Source of the DNA: Thioclava sp. ES.031
GTDB lineage: Bacteria; Pseudomonadota; Alphaproteobacteria; Rhodobacterales; Rhodobacteraceae
Assembly: GCF_002563775.1 (NCBI RefSeq)
Contig: NZ_PDJO01000001.1
Coordinates: 3,226,501-3,290,500, forward strand
Reading direction: 5' to 3'
Length of the DNA stretch: 64,000 bases
Positions 46,128-59,077 of the stretch are shown in pieces. The first letter of the stretch is position 1; each line of letters begins with the position of its first letter. The notes under the pieces are model-generated. The model worked only from the letters and a program-made list of their open reading frames with translations. It searched no databases and was not told the origin of the DNA. Made by a program: the position numbers and the translations under genes.

Positions 46128-46819
46128 TCATCTCAAGCTATGTGAAAGCCTGGGCCGACCTGCTGCGGCCCGGTGCGATGAAAGTCGTGGGCTTCGGCGT
46201 GGCCCTCTCGCTGGGCCTTCTGGTCGCGATCTATGTGGCGATGGTGATGCTGATCGGCTGGCTGGTGCCGGACAGCTTCTCGCTGCCCTTCATCGGCGAG
46301 GTCGGCCATATCGATACAGCGCTGTCGATCGTCTCGGCAGGGGTGATCCTCTTTGCCTCGATCTTCCTGATGGTGCCCGTGGCCTCCGCCTTCACCGGCT
46401 TCTTCCTCGAAGACGTGGCCGAGATGGTGGAGGACGTCCATTACCCGACCCTGCCGCCGGTGCGCAAACTGACCTTCGCCGAAGGCATGCGCGACACGGT
46501 GCGGTTTTTCGGGGTGATCCTCGCGGCCAACATCATCGCCCTGATGATCTACCCCTTCGTGATCCCGCTGGCTCCGTTTCTGTTCTTCGGGCTGAACGGC
46601 TACCTCCTGGGGCGTGAATATTTCCAGATGGCGGCCTTCCGGCGGATGGAGCGCGAAGCGGCACTCGAACTTTACGAGCGCAACAAAGTCACGATCTGGG
46701 CCGCGGGCGCGCTGATGGCGGTGCCGCTTTCGATCCCGCTGGTGAACCTCTTCGTGCCGGTTCTGGGCGCTGCGGGCTTCACCCACCTGTTCCACGCGAT
46801 CACCGGTCGCCGCGGGTGA
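46124..46819 (+). CDS. EI24 domain membrane protein (CysZ-like)
   Basis: 231 residues, four to five membrane helices, with the EI24/CysZ block VASAFTGFFLEDVAEMVEDV and a C-terminal LPLSIPLVNLF-type segment. CysZ proteins take up sulfate; a sulfate role here is only suggested by family and is not supported by its neighbour, the nitroreductase. Confidence 0.88.
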   Translation: MIISSYVKAWADLLRPGAMKVVGFGVALSLGLLVAIYVAMVMLIGWLVPDSFSLPFIGEVGHIDTALSIVSAGVILFASIFLMVPVASAFTGFFLEDVAEMVEDVHYPTLPPVRKLTFAEGMRDTVRFFGVILAANIIALMIYPFVIPLAPFLFFGLNGYLLGREYFQMAAFRRMEREAALELYERNKVTIWAAGALMAVPLSIPLVNLFVPVLGAAGFTHLFHAITGRRG

Positions 46820-46841
46820 CGGGGCGGCGCCGAGGCGCCGC

Positions 46842-47519
46842 TCACATCTCTTCCTTGATGCCCTTGCGGATCAGCAGCCAGTTCACCGGATAGGCGGTCA
46901 CAAAACCGGCCATCATCGCGATCTGCATGGCGAACCAGAATTCCGGGTCGGCGGCGTTGATCTCGGCGCCCCAAAGCCCTTTGAACACGGCGAACTGGAA
47001 GATCGCCATCATCCCGTACATGCCGACCTGCCAGGAGGTGAGCGAAGCGACATCGGCTTTCGCCGCCTCTTTGAGCCCTTTGACAAGGCCAAGCCCGCGC
47101 ATCGGCGCAATCGAGAAATATTGGAACACGATCCCGATCGCGAGGGCGAAGACATAATCGAGCCCCCAAACCGCAAAGATCTTGTCTTCCCAAAAACCCG
47201 GCCAGCCGAATGCGATCAGAACCGCGGGGACGGCGAGCGCGAGGTTCTCGGCCAGAATATCGCCGAGAGTGCAGCCTGCGCCGCAATGGAGCGTTCCCTT
47301 CGCGACCGAGACCGGGAAGGGCGCATTGCCATGGCCCGGAAAGCGGCCATGCAGCCAGATGACCAGCGGTCCGCCGAACAACCCGCAAATCGGCCAGACC
47401 CATGCCATGATCGCCATATGTGGCGGATTCCGACGCATCTGAACGAGAAGATAGAGAAATGAGAGAACGCCTACAGCAAGCGATAACCAGCTCAGAACGG
47501 TAAACCAGTTTGGTGTCAT
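46842..47519 (-). CDS. DUF4396 membrane protein
   Basis: 225 residues with about six membrane helices. Conserved polar positions are in VWPICGLFGGPLVIWLHGRF and KGTLHCGAGCTLGDILAENL, where two cysteines and a histidine look suited to metal binding. The family is found near copper and heme genes, but no such genes are adjacent here. Confidence 0.88.
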   Translation of the reverse strand: MTPNWFTVLSWLSLAVGVLSFLYLLVQMRRNPPHMAIMAWVWPICGLFGGPLVIWLHGRFPGHGNAPFPVSVAKGTLHCGAGCTLGDILAENLALAVPAVLIAFGWPGFWEDKIFAVWGLDYVFALAIGIVFQYFSIAPMRGLGLVKGLKEAAKADVASLTSWQVGMYGMMAIFQFAVFKGLWGAEINAADPEFWFAMQIAMMAGFVTAYPVNWLLIRKGIKEEM

Positions 47520-47577
47520 GGGAGGCTCCTTTCAATAACCTCCCAACTCGCTCCGCTTTACTGGGTTCCCTGCGTGC

Positions 47578-47847
47578 CTAGCGGCGCAGCTGCCCGAAGA
47601 AGTCGATATCTTCCAAGGTGATGATCCCCGACAGCAGCACCGCCGCGATGATCGCCCAGAGCACGATGGTGACAATGGTGGTGATCTTCACCTTCGCGCC
47701 CAGATGCGCCTCATGCGGCGCGCCTGCGGGGGTGCCCGGCACGACCTCGTCCACATCGCCTTGCGTCTTCAACCGCACCGGCAAGACCATGAAGAAGATC
47801 ATGAACCAGATGACTGCGAAGAGGATGATGCCGCCGGTGAGGCTCAT
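47578..47847 (-). CDS. DUF1467 family membrane protein
   Basis: 89 residues, two membrane helices with the block WFMIFFMVLPVRLKTQGDVD, then a proline/glycine linker. It starts on the last base of the epimerase gene, so they are coupled; this pairing is common in Rhodobacteraceae. Function unknown. Confidence 0.92.
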   Translation of the reverse strand: MSLTGGIILFAVIWFMIFFMVLPVRLKTQGDVDEVVPGTPAGAPHEAHLGAKVKITTIVTIVLWAIIAAVLLSGIITLEDIDFFGQLRR

Positions 47848-48251
47848 CAGACCTGCTCCAGTTCGACCAGGCAGCCATTGAAGTCCTTCGGGTGCAGGAA
47901 CAGCACGGGCTTGCCATGCGCACCGATCTTCGGCTCGCCGCTGCCCAGAACCCGCGCGCCATCCGCTTTCAGCTTGTCGCGCGCCTCAAGGATGTCCTCC
48001 ACCTCGAAGCACATGTGATGGATGCCGCCCGCGGGGTTCTTTTCCAGAAAGCCGTTGATCGGGCTGTCCTCGCCCAGCGGATAGAGCAGTTCGATCTTGG
48101 TGTTGGGCAGCTCGATGAAGACGACCGTGACGCCGTGATCGGGCTCGTCCTGCGGCGCGCCGACATTGGCACCCAGCGTGTCGCGATACTTGGCCGAGGC
48201 CGCCTCGAGGTCGGGCACGGCAATGGCGACATGGTTCAGGCGTCCGATCAT
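47847..48251 (-). CDS. mce: Methylmalonyl-CoA epimerase
   Basis: 134-residue vicinal-oxygen-chelate enzyme that converts (S)- to (R)-methylmalonyl-CoA in propionate and ethylmalonyl-CoA metabolism. Metal ligands are in MIGRLNHVAIAV (His), GGIHHMCFEVED (His) and the C-terminal Glu of CLVELEQV. The mutase is not in the window. Confidence 0.95.
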   Translation of the reverse strand: MIGRLNHVAIAVPDLEAASAKYRDTLGANVGAPQDEPDHGVTVVFIELPNTKIELLYPLGEDSPINGFLEKNPAGGIHHMCFEVEDILEARDKLKADGARVLGSGEPKIGAHGKPVLFLHPKDFNGCLVELEQV

Positions 48252-48420
48252 TTGGGTCTCCTCCGGTAACGCGGGCGTTAAAAGGGGTAGCCGGGCGCGC
48301 GGCTTCGCGCAAGCCTTGCGGTGGCAGTTGTGAACCCGGTTCGGATTAACCCAGTGTTAGGCAATCTGCGCCCTACTGATCGGACAAGCCGAATCCGATC
48401 GCAGCCGAAGGGGCCATGAC

Positions 48421-49131
48421 ATGAGCGACACGATCCCGACCCTGACCCGCATGCCGACACCCGAACGCCCCCTGACCGGGCTGACGGTACTTCTGGTGGA
48501 AGACAGCCGCTTTGCCTCGGAAGCCGTGCCGCTGCTGTGCCTGCGCTCGGGGGCGCGAATCCGGCGCGCCGATTGCCTCGCCTCGGCAGATCGGCATCTC
48601 AAGACCTATCGGCCCTCGATCGTGATCGTGGATATGGGCCTGCCCGATGGCTCGGGAAGCGACCTGATCGCCGAGATACGCGGGACGCGCGGGCCGCATC
48701 CGGTGGTCCTTGGGACCTCGGGCGACCCCGACCTGAAAAGCGCGGCCCTCGCTGCGGGCGCGGACGGGTTTCTGGAAAAGCCGATCGAAAGCCTCGCCGT
48801 GTTTCAGGAAGCGATCCTGTCGACCCTGCCCGAAGAGATGCGACCGCTCGGCCTGCGCGCGCTTGCCGATCTTGTGATCGCACCGGACCCGCTCGCGCTG
48901 CGCGACGACCTGCAGCACCTCTCGGAACTGCTGCGCGACACTAAGGGGGCGGATGCGCGCGCCCTGCCCTATGCCGCGCATTTCCTTCATAGCATCGCGC
49001 GCTCGGCCCATGATGCGGCGCTGGACGATGCGGCGCAGCGCCTGAGACGATCCGGCGGCCCCTCCCGCGAGGATATGACCCGCGTCACGCAGATCCTGGA
49101 CGCGCGGATCGCGGCCGCCGGGGCGTTCTGA
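48421..49131 (+). CDS. Response regulator with receiver domain and helical C-terminus
   Basis: 236 residues. Receiver domain about 21-135 with D28 (LLVEDSRF), phosphoacceptor D71 (IVIVDMGLPDGSG), Thr in LGTSGDP and Lys in LEKPIES. The C-terminal 100 residues are helical (DLQHLSELLRD, AAHFLHSIARSAHDAALDD) with no DNA-binding motif and a faint Hpt-like look. No kinase is adjacent. Confidence 0.88.
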   Translation: MSDTIPTLTRMPTPERPLTGLTVLLVEDSRFASEAVPLLCLRSGARIRRADCLASADRHLKTYRPSIVIVDMGLPDGSGSDLIAEIRGTRGPHPVVLGTSGDPDLKSAALAAGADGFLEKPIESLAVFQEAILSTLPEEMRPLGLRALADLVIAPDPLALRDDLQHLSELLRDTKGADARALPYAAHFLHSIARSAHDAALDDAAQRLRRSGGPSREDMTRVTQILDARIAAAGAF

Positions 49132-49140
49132 CGCAGCTGC

Positions 49141-49165
49141 GGAACCGCCTCTCCGACATCGCGTT
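49141..49165 (+). promoter_or_regulatory. GGAAC-N16-CGTT promoter motif upstream of hemerythrin gene
   Basis: Exact match to the alphaproteobacterial EcfG general-stress consensus (GGAAC, 16 bases, CGTT), 37 bases before the ATG. Similar motifs precede cfa and the PRC-barrel gene. Use by an EcfG-type sigma factor is inferred. Confidence 0.5.
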
Positions 49166-49201
49166 GCTCCGACTGAAAATCGATCCAACGGAGGAACCCC
49201 G

Positions 49202-49678
49202 ATGCCCTCGATCTATGACGAAATCAAAAAGGACCACGACCACCATCGCGCCCTTCTCAAGACCATCGCCGACACCACCGGTGCGAGCGACGCGCGCAAG
49301 AAAGCCTGGGCCGAATTCTACAACGACGTGAAGGCCCACGGCGCCGCCGAGGAAGAGACCTTCTACTCGAAGCTGATGACCAAGACCTGGGGGCAGGATG
49401 CGGCGCGCCATTCGGTCGAGGAACATGCCGAGATCGACGACCTGCTCGAAGAGCTCAACGGCATGGACATGTCGAGCCCCGGCTGGCTGAACAAGTTCAA
49501 CACCCTGGCGCATGACTACAATCACCATATCGACGAGGAAGAAGAAGACATCTTCAAGCGCGCGAAAGAGGTGATCGACAGCTCCGAGATCGACGGCTAC
49601 GGCGAGCGCTTCCTGAGCCGCAAGAAAAAGGAACTGACGCTGGTCGACGACAAGCTCAACGATCACCTCGAAGACTGA
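49202..49678 (+). CDS. Hemerythrin HHE domain protein
   Basis: 158 residues forming a four-helix bundle with di-iron ligands: DHDHHRALLK, HGAAEEETFY, VEEHAEIDDLL and YNHHIDEEEEDIFKRAKEVI. Such proteins bind O2 or NO or protect against oxidative stress. CAACGGAGGAACCCC is the ribosome site. It has its own stress-type promoter motif and a shared terminator. Confidence 0.93.
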   Translation: MPSIYDEIKKDHDHHRALLKTIADTTGASDARKKAWAEFYNDVKAHGAAEEETFYSKLMTKTWGQDAARHSVEEHAEIDDLLEELNGMDMSSPGWLNKFNTLAHDYNHHIDEEEEDIFKRAKEVIDSSEIDGYGERFLSRKKKELTLVDDKLNDHLED

Positions 49679-49687
49679 TCGCGGCGC

Positions 49688-49748
49688 AGGGGGCGCTGCC
49701 CCCGCTGGCTCCGCCAGCCCCCCGGGATATTTCCGCCAAGCCGAAAAG
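49688..49748 (+). repeat. Dispersed hairpin repeat, copy 3 (after hemerythrin gene)
   Basis: GGGGGCGCTGCCCCC hairpin, CTGGCTCCGCCAG hairpin, then CCCCCCGGGATATTTCCGCC and AAGCCGAAA, the same core in plus orientation, directly before a terminator. Confidence 0.75.
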
Positions 49749-49749
49749 A

Positions 49750-49779
49750 AAGGCCCCGCTCGATCCGGAGCGGGGCCTT
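49750..49779. terminator. Bidirectional terminator between hemerythrin gene and aspS
   Basis: Perfect 12-bp stem AAGGCCCCGCTC with a 6-base loop, followed by CTTGATTT on plus and by TTCTTTTC on minus. It serves both converging genes. Confidence 0.85.
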
Positions 49780-49803
49780 CTTGATTTCAAGCGATCGCCG
49801 GGA

Positions 49804-51582
49804 TCAGTCCTCTTGCGGCAGAACCCGCAGGCGCAGCTCGCGCAGCTGTTCGTTCATCGGCTCCGACGGCGCGCCCATCATCAGGTCTTCGGCGCGCTGG
49901 TTCATCGGGAACATGATGACTTCGCGGATATTCGCGGTATCGGCGAGGATCATCACGATCCGGTCGATGCCGGCGGCGCAACCACCGTGCGGCGGAGCGC
50001 CGTATTTGAACGCCTTGACCATGCCGCCGAAGCGCTTCTCGACTTCGGATGCCGGGTAGCCCGCGATCTCGAACGCCTTGTACATGGTCTCGAGCTTGTG
50101 GTTCCGGATCGCGCCCGAGAGAATCTCGTAACCGTTGCAGGCGAGGTCGTACTGGTAGCCTTTGACCTGCAGCGGGTCGCCCTCCAGCGCCTCCATCCCG
50201 CCTTGCGGCATCGAGAACGGGTTGTGCGAGAAGTCGATCTTGCCCTCGTCATCGGCCTCGTACATCGGGAAGTCGACGACCCAGGCGAACTTGAACTTGG
50301 TCTTGTCGGTCAGGCCCAGCTCTTCGCCGATCACGTTGCGCGCACGGCCTGCGACGCCCTCAAAACTCGACGGCGCGCCGCCGAGGAAGAAGGCCGCATC
50401 GCCCTCGCCCAGACCCAGCTGCGCGCGGACCGCCTCGGTCCGCTCGGGGCCGATGTTCTTGGCCAGCGGGCCTGCGCCTTCGAGCGAGCCATCCTCGCCC
50501 TTGCGCCAGAAGATGTAGCCCATGCCCGGCAGGCCTTGCTCCTGCGCGAACTTGTTCATCCGGTCGCAGAACTTGCGCGAGCCGCCCGTGGGGGCCGGGA
50601 TCGCACGAATCTCGGTGCCGTCCTGCTCGAGCAGCTTGGCGAAGATCGCGAAGCCCGAGTCGCGGAAGTGATCGGAGACCACCTGCATCTCGATCGGGTT
50701 GCGCAGGTCGGGCTTGTCCGAGCCGTATTTCAGCATCGCCTCGGCGTAGGGAATGCGCGGCCAGACCGGATCGACGGTGCGGTCATCGGCGAATTCCTCG
50801 AACACGCCCTGGATCACCGGCTGCATCGTGTTGAAGATGTCTTCCTGCTCGACGAAGCTCATCTCGACGTCCAGCTGATAGAAGTCGGTGGGCGAGCGGT
50901 CGGCGCGCGGGTCTTCGTCACGGAAGCACGGCGCGATCTGGAAATACTTGTCGAAGCCGCCGACCATGATCAGCTGCTTGAACTGCTGCGGCGCCTGCGG
51001 GAGCGCGTAGAACTTGCCCGGATGCAGGCGCGAGGGCACGAGGAAGTCGCGCGCGCCTTCGGGCGACGACGCGGTGATGATCGGCGTCTGGAACTCGTTG
51101 AAATCGGCGTCCCACATGCGCTTGCGCATGGATTTCACGACGTTGGAGCGCAGGATCATCTTGTCATGCAGGCTCTCGCGGCGCAGGTCGAGGAAGCGAT
51201 AGGCCAGACGGGTCTCTTCGGGATATTCCAGCTCGCCGAAGACCGGCAGCGGCAGTTCCTCGGACTCGCCCAGAATTTCGATGTCACGGACATAGACCTC
51301 GATCTCTCCGGTCGGGATCTTCGGGTTGATCAGGCTCTCGTCGCGCAGCTTCACGGTGCCGTCGATGCGGATCACCCATTCGGAGCGCGTCTTCTCCATC
51401 GTCTTGAAGGCGGGGCTGTCGCCGTCACAGAGCACCTGCGTCATACCGTAATGATCGCGAAGATCGATGAAGAGCACCCCCCCGTGATCGCGCACGCGAT
51501 GGACCCAGCCCGCAAGGCGGACGGTCTCACCGGCGTTGGCGGCGCTCAGATCGGCGCAGGTATGGCTGCGAAAGGCATGCAT
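49804..51582 (-). CDS. aspS: Aspartyl-tRNA synthetase
   Basis: 592-residue class II synthetase of the bacterial type: an OB-fold anticodon domain (1-105), catalytic motif 2 [19 protein letters not shown], a GAD insertion domain (about 300-420) and motif 3 [14 protein letters not shown]. Start [12 protein letters not shown] with GGGAG upstream. A very long frame continuing upstream is open only by base composition. Many alphaproteobacterial enzymes of this kind also charge tRNA-Asn. Confidence 0.97.
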   Translation of the reverse strand: MHAFRSHTCADLSAANAGETVRLAGWVHRVRDHGGVLFIDLRDHYGMTQVLCDGDSPAFKTMEKTRSEWVIRIDGTVKLRDESLINPKIPTGEIEVYVRDIEILGESEELPLPVFGELEYPEETRLAYRFLDLRRESLHDKMILRSNVVKSMRKRMWDADFNEFQTPIITASSPEGARDFLVPSRLHPGKFYALPQAPQQFKQLIMVGGFDKYFQIAPCFRDEDPRADRSPTDFYQLDVEMSFVEQEDIFNTMQPVIQGVFEEFADDRTVDPVWPRIPYAEAMLKYGSDKPDLRNPIEMQVVSDHFRDSGFAIFAKLLEQDGTEIRAIPAPTGGSRKFCDRMNKFAQEQGLPGMGYIFWRKGEDGSLEGAGPLAKNIGPERTEAVRAQLGLGEGDAAFFLGGAPSSFEGVAGRARNVIGEELGLTDKTKFKFAWVVDFPMYEADDEGKIDFSHNPFSMPQGGMEALEGDPLQVKGYQYDLACNGYEILSGAIRNHKLETMYKAFEIAGYPASEVEKRFGGMVKAFKYGAPPHGGCAAGIDRIVMILADTANIREVIMFPMNQRAEDLMMGAPSEPMNEQLRELRLRVLPQED

Positions 51583-51740
51583 GGGAGGCTCCCCGGATCG
51601 AGAATTGCGTATAGTCGCGCCGATACACCCGTTGAGCGCGCAAAAGTCAAGCTGTGCGGAGGCACACAGACCCGTCTCGAGCTGTTCACGCGCGCGTGGC
51701 TCGAAAAAATGTAAATTTTCGGTTAACTTCAGAGACAACG

Positions 51741-51766
51741 GGAACTTTGGTAATTTCACAAAGGTT
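51741..51766 (+). promoter_or_regulatory. GGAAC-N17-GGTT promoter-like motif upstream of cfa
   Basis: GGAAC at 51741 and GGTT at 51763-51766, in an AT-richer segment 60-85 bases before the cfa start. Close to the EcfG consensus, with one changed base in the -10 element. Confidence 0.4.
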
Positions 51767-51825
51767 GCCGTCGTGAAGGCCAACGCTGGAGCCTGCCAAG
51801 CCCCGGCAAGATCCGGAGAGACCGC

Positions 51826-53064
51826 ATGAGAGCTTGGGACTCGCTTCTCGACCGTATGTTGCGCCACCTGATCCGCAGGGGCACGCTCGAACTCGTCTAT
51901 TCGGACGAGACGCTCAGACGCTATGGCGACGGCACCGGAGAGCCGGTCCGCGTCACCATCGAAAACCCCGACGTGACGCGCAGGATCGTACTGCGGCCCG
52001 ATCTCGGTGTCGGCGAAGGATATATGAATGGCGACTACACGATCGCGAATGACGATCTGCGTGGCTTCCTCGCGCTTGCGATCCGCAATCAGACCGGCTC
52101 GGGCATGCCGTGGTTCGAGAAGCCCCGCGAGGCGAGCCGCTTCTTCGGACGCCGCTTCGCCCAGTTCAACCCGGTGAACAAGGCGCGCACCAACGTCGCG
52201 CATCACTATGACCTGTCGGGCGAGCTTTATGACCTCTTCCTCGATGAGGACCGGCAATATAGCTGCGCCTATTTCGAGCGCCCCGACATGACGCTGGAAG
52301 AGGCGCAGGAGGCCAAGAAACACCATATCGCCAAGAAGCTGCTGATCGAGCCGGGCATGACCGTTCTCGATATCGGCTGCGGCTGGGGCGGCATGGCGCT
52401 GACGCTGGCGCGCGATTTCGGCGCGAACGTGGTGGGGGTGACGCTGTCCACCGAACAGCACGCGCTGGCCCGCAAACGGGTGAAGGAGGCCGGCCTCGAA
52501 GACAAGATCGACATCCGCCTGACCGATTACCGCGATGTGACCGACAAGTTCGACCGGATCGTCTCGGTCGGCATGTTCGAACATGTGGGCGTACCGCATT
52601 ACCGCGAGTATTTCTCGAAGGTGCGCGAGCTGTTGAAACCGGGCGGCGTCTCGCTGATCCATTTCATCGGACGCTCGGGCCCCGGTGGCGCGACCGCCGA
52701 TTTCATCACGAAATACATCTTCCCCGGCGGCTATTGCCCGGCCATGTCCGAAGCGTCGAACGCGCTCGAGCATGAAGGGCTCATTACCACCGATCTCGAG
52801 GTCTGGCGGCTGCATTACGCCGAAACGCTCAGACATTGGTGCGACCGGTTCGAGGCGAATATCGAAAAGGCCTGCGAACTTTACGACGAGCGGTTCTGCC
52901 GGATGTGGCGCTTCTACCTCGTGGCCTCGGAGATGGCCTTCCGCCACGGCGGGCAGGTCGTGTTCCAGTATCAGCTGGCCCATGAGGTGGGCGACGTGCC
53001 GCTGACGCGCGACTACCTCTATCGCGACGAAGACGAACAGGAACATCGGCTGGCCGCCGAATAG
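51826..53064 (+). CDS. cfa: Cyclopropane-fatty-acyl-phospholipid synthase
   Basis: 412-residue SAM-dependent enzyme that cyclopropanates unsaturated membrane lipids. An N-terminal lipid-binding domain precedes the methyltransferase: [23 protein letters not shown] motif [15 protein letters not shown], and SVGMFEHVG. Usually induced in stationary phase or stress, in agreement with the promoter-like motif upstream. Divergent from aspS. Confidence 0.95.
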   Translation: MRAWDSLLDRMLRHLIRRGTLELVYSDETLRRYGDGTGEPVRVTIENPDVTRRIVLRPDLGVGEGYMNGDYTIANDDLRGFLALAIRNQTGSGMPWFEKPREASRFFGRRFAQFNPVNKARTNVAHHYDLSGELYDLFLDEDRQYSCAYFERPDMTLEEAQEAKKHHIAKKLLIEPGMTVLDIGCGWGGMALTLARDFGANVVGVTLSTEQHALARKRVKEAGLEDKIDIRLTDYRDVTDKFDRIVSVGMFEHVGVPHYREYFSKVRELLKPGGVSLIHFIGRSGPGGATADFITKYIFPGGYCPAMSEASNALEHEGLITTDLEVWRLHYAETLRHWCDRFEANIEKACELYDERFCRMWRFYLVASEMAFRHGGQVVFQYQLAHEVGDVPLTRDYLYRDEDEQEHRLAAE

Positions 53065-53182
53065 GCCAGCCTCTCCCTCACCGGGCCGAATTTACGCCGC
53101 GCGGCCCCCGGCGCAGCGCCCGACAGGCTTGGGCGCGCGCCCTCGCGTCACCCTGCAACCCGGCTATCGCGTCCTGACCCTC

Positions 53183-53210
53183 TTGCGACGCCTGACCCTT
53201 TGCGTATAAA
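53183..53210 (+). promoter_or_regulatory. Sigma-70-type promoter for carB
   Basis: TTGCGA, 16 bases, TATAAA, ending 36 bases before the carB ATG. Good match at both boxes for a housekeeping promoter. Confidence 0.45.
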
Positions 53211-53246
53211 GCGCCTCAATTTGCGCAGTGACCAGAGGGGATTCCC

Positions 53247-56576
<3,330 letters not shown>

Positions 56577-56603
56577 GCGATCACACCACGGCGAAAGAAC
56601 ATG

Positions 56604-56644
56604 TGTCCTCCGAAGCACAAGCTTCGGAGGACATTCATTTTTCA
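56604..56644 (+). terminator. Terminator of carB
   Basis: Perfect 13-bp stem TGTCCTCCGAAGC with loop ACAA, followed by TTCATTTTT. Confidence 0.9.
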
Positions 56645-56719
56645 CCACACCAAACGTTGTTCGCGCACGCCCCTTGCCTATGAGTGTCGCCTTAACGCTT
56701 TGAATAGGCAGGACACATC

Positions 56720-57448
56720 ATGAAAGTCTCTCTTATCGCGGCAGCACTGCTCGCGCTCGCACCGACCGTTTCGAACGCGGCGGATCTGAAAGGCGGCTCG
56801 ATCGAGCTTGGCTATTCGGATCTCGTGAACAACGATTTCTATTTCGCGCTCGGCAAACGTTCGATCACGGGCTCCGCGGAAGTCGGCTTCGGCCCGGCCT
56901 TCTCCGTGCAAGGCGACCTCGCCTATGCGAATTTCGGCAACGGCGCCGGTTTCGACATCGATTCCAACAATGTCGCTCTGCACACGATCTATCATCCGAA
57001 CGAAGCGACCGCTCTTGGCGTCTTCTTCGGGCGCGACACGATCAACGGCGAGGGCACGAACTACCACGGCGTTGAAGTCGGCCACAGCATCGGGGCCTTC
57101 TGGGGTGAAGCCTACTTCACGCGGGTCAAGGAACTGAGCACGAAAGGCGACCTCTACGGCGTCTCGGGGCGCTACACGCTCAATGACCACATCGAGTTCA
57201 AAGCGGACCTCGCCAACTTCAACGTCTCGTTCCTGAACACCAACCGCGCCTCCTTCGGGATGGATTACCGTGTGAACGACGCCCTCACGCTGAACGGCAC
57301 TGTCGGCCATCTCGACATGGGCTATGGCGGGTCTTCGGATTTCATCTCCATCGGTGCGAAATTCACCTTCGGCCCGAACAAAGGCGCGACCTTCCAGCAG
57401 CGCGATCTTTTGCACTACCTGCCGGGACAAGGCGGCTTCGCGGCCTGA
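56720..57448 (+). CDS. Exported beta-barrel-like outer membrane protein
   Basis: 242 residues. Signal peptide MKVSLIAAALLALAPTVSNA, then alternating strands rich in aromatic and glycine residues (GGSIELGYSDL, YGVSGRYTLNDHIEFKADL, GMDYRVNDALTLNGTVGHL, FISIGAKFTFG), typical of a small porin-like barrel. Function unknown. GGCAGGACACATC precedes the ATG. Monocistronic between two terminators. Confidence 0.85.
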   Translation: MKVSLIAAALLALAPTVSNAADLKGGSIELGYSDLVNNDFYFALGKRSITGSAEVGFGPAFSVQGDLAYANFGNGAGFDIDSNNVALHTIYHPNEATALGVFFGRDTINGEGTNYHGVEVGHSIGAFWGEAYFTRVKELSTKGDLYGVSGRYTLNDHIEFKADLANFNVSFLNTNRASFGMDYRVNDALTLNGTVGHLDMGYGGSSDFISIGAKFTFGPNKGATFQQRDLLHYLPGQGGFAA

Positions 57449-57474
57449 TCATCCGCAGGGCTTATGATGACGAC

Positions 57475-57501
57475 AAGGGCGGCTCCAAGGCCGCCCTTTT
57501 T
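57475..57501 (+). terminator. Terminator after the beta-barrel gene
   Basis: 9-bp stem AAGGGCGGC, 6-base loop, followed by a T-run. Confidence 0.88.
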
Positions 57502-57528
57502 CATACCCGCTGCGCGCGACGCAAGCTG

Positions 57529-58359
57529 TCAAGCCCGCTGCGCCCGCCGGGCGAGCCAGCTTTGCCACGCCGCCGGAGAGCCCCCGAACGCGTTCATGTC
57601 CACCGTTCCGGGTACGCCGGGCACGACACCCGTGCCGCTATATTGCCAGAAGCTCCAATCGGCGCCGGGGTAGCGCTCCATCGGGTGCGCGGTGACCGAG
57701 CGCAGCCACATCTCATAGCCCGAGAAGCGCGACAGGTCGTTGTCCCGCCAGAAATCGATCGTCGTGTAGATCACCGGGCGCGTGCCGTAATGCCGCGTCA
57801 GGGCCGCGAGGAAGCGGTGCATCTCGGCGCGGGTGACATGGGCCGCGGGACGACGCTGGCAGGTGCGCGAGGTGTGGTTCCACTCGATATCCAGCACGGG
57901 CGGCAGATCGCCCCGGCGGCGCGGGACGTTGCGGATATACCAATCCGCCTGCTCTTCGGGGGAGCGGCAGAAATAGTAGAAGTGATAGGCCCCGACCGGC
58001 ACGCCCGCCGCCCGCGCACGGGTCGCGTTGATGTGGAAACCGGGATCGGAGTGATCGCCGCCCTCGGTCGCCTTGAGCCACGCAAAGGACACTCCCGCCG
58101 CGCGCGCCCGGCGCCAGTCGATCTCGCCCTGATAGCGCGCCGCGTCGATCCCGTGCACCGGCAACCGCGCCGGCGCCAGACCTTCCCAATCATGCGGGTC
58201 GGTATCGCCGAAGCGCGCAGGGATGCCGCTCGCCCGGTAGTTCGACGCCGACAACACCGCCGGACGCATCAGCTTGGCCTGCTTGCCGCTGGGCGCGCCG
58301 CCGCAGCCCGCCAAGGTCAAGGCTGCGCCCGAGACGAATAACCTGCGCGAAATCCCCAT
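57529..58359 (-). CDS. GH25 family lysozyme (exported)
   Basis: 276 residues. N-terminus MGISRRLFVSGAALTLAGCG combines a twin-arginine-like motif with a lipobox Cys, so it is exported and probably lipidated. The GH25 domain has catalytic acidic residues in GIDAARYQGEIDWRRARAAG (Asp) and LPPVLDIEWNHTS (Asp/Glu), and also FAWLKATEGGDHSD. Cleaves peptidoglycan; a remodelling role is likely. Confidence 0.92.
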   Translation of the reverse strand: MGISRRLFVSGAALTLAGCGGAPSGKQAKLMRPAVLSASNYRASGIPARFGDTDPHDWEGLAPARLPVHGIDAARYQGEIDWRRARAAGVSFAWLKATEGGDHSDPGFHINATRARAAGVPVGAYHFYYFCRSPEEQADWYIRNVPRRRGDLPPVLDIEWNHTSRTCQRRPAAHVTRAEMHRFLAALTRHYGTRPVIYTTIDFWRDNDLSRFSGYEMWLRSVTAHPMERYPGADWSFWQYSGTGVVPGVPGTVDMNAFGGSPAAWQSWLARRAQRA

Positions 58360-58468
58360 GCTCACTCCCCCGTGATTTTTTCCCAGCCTCTCATGCAAAC
58401 GCCCGCCTGTCATCGCTGACAGACGGGCGTCATTTGACATCGGCGAGGCTTCGCCTAGGAGGGCTCGC

Positions 58469-58984
58469 TTAACTCCGGGGGCCGAAATCGGCCTTGGTCA
58501 GCATGCCATCACCGTTGCGATCGCGCATCGCGAACCACCGATCGGTGCCGCCCACGAATTCCGCGCGCGAGATCACCCCGTCGCCATTCGCATCGAAGGC
58601 CCGCAGCCCCTCGGCGGTCGGGATATCGTGGCCCGCGCGCATCGCGTTGCGGCCCTGACCCTGTCGCTTGCCGGGCCCCTGCCCCATGCCCTCGGGCATC
58701 TGATGCCCCGGACCTTTGCCGGCCGCGCGTTCCATTTCCTTATGCTCGTCGATCATCGCGATTTCCGCGACGGAGTAGGTGTCATCCTCGTTCGCGTCGA
58801 ACATCGTGAAAATGTCGCCGCGGCGCTCGCGGGCTTCGGACAGCGTGACGCCACCATCGCCATCGAGATCCCATTGCAGGAGGAATTCCTGCCCCGGCAC
58901 CGGGGCGGTTTGCGCGAGGCCCGGAGCGGCACCGAGCAGCAATGCGGCGGCAAACGGGGCGGCGAGAGAAGCGATGCGTTTCAT
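58469..58984 (-). CDS. Exported EF-hand calcium-binding protein
   Basis: 171 residues. Signal peptide MKRIASLAAPFAAALLLGAA, then four EF-hand loops: DLDGDGGVTLSE, DANEDDTYSVAE, DANGDGVISRAE and DRNGDGMLTKAD. The second loop is less canonical. Between pairs is a Gly/Gln/Met-rich basic linker (MPEGMGQGPGKRQGQGRN). Periplasmic Ca2+ binding is likely; the role is unknown. Start at 58984 with AAGGACAGACAG upstream. Confidence 0.88.
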   Translation of the reverse strand: MKRIASLAAPFAAALLLGAAPGLAQTAPVPGQEFLLQWDLDGDGGVTLSEARERRGDIFTMFDANEDDTYSVAEIAMIDEHKEMERAAGKGPGHQMPEGMGQGPGKRQGQGRNAMRAGHDIPTAEGLRAFDANGDGVISRAEFVGGTDRWFAMRDRNGDGMLTKADFGPRS

Positions 58985-59025
58985 CTGTCTGTCCTTCATT
59001 ACTCATGTCGCTAATGAAACGAAAC

Positions 59026-59050
59026 GGCCCGCGCCTTTCCGGCGCGGGCC
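59026..59050 (-). terminator. Terminator of the AhpD-like gene
   Basis: Perfect 10-bp stem GGCCCGCGCC with a 5-base loop, followed on minus by GTTTCGTTTC. Confidence 0.85.
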
Positions 59051-59077
59051 TGACAACATGTCGCAGAGCGGGGCCGC

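Noticed and set aside
49804..53046. 1080-codon frame suggesting an N-terminal extension of AspRS
   Set aside because: The extension runs antisense to cfa and the aspartyl-tRNA synthetase family starts at 51582.
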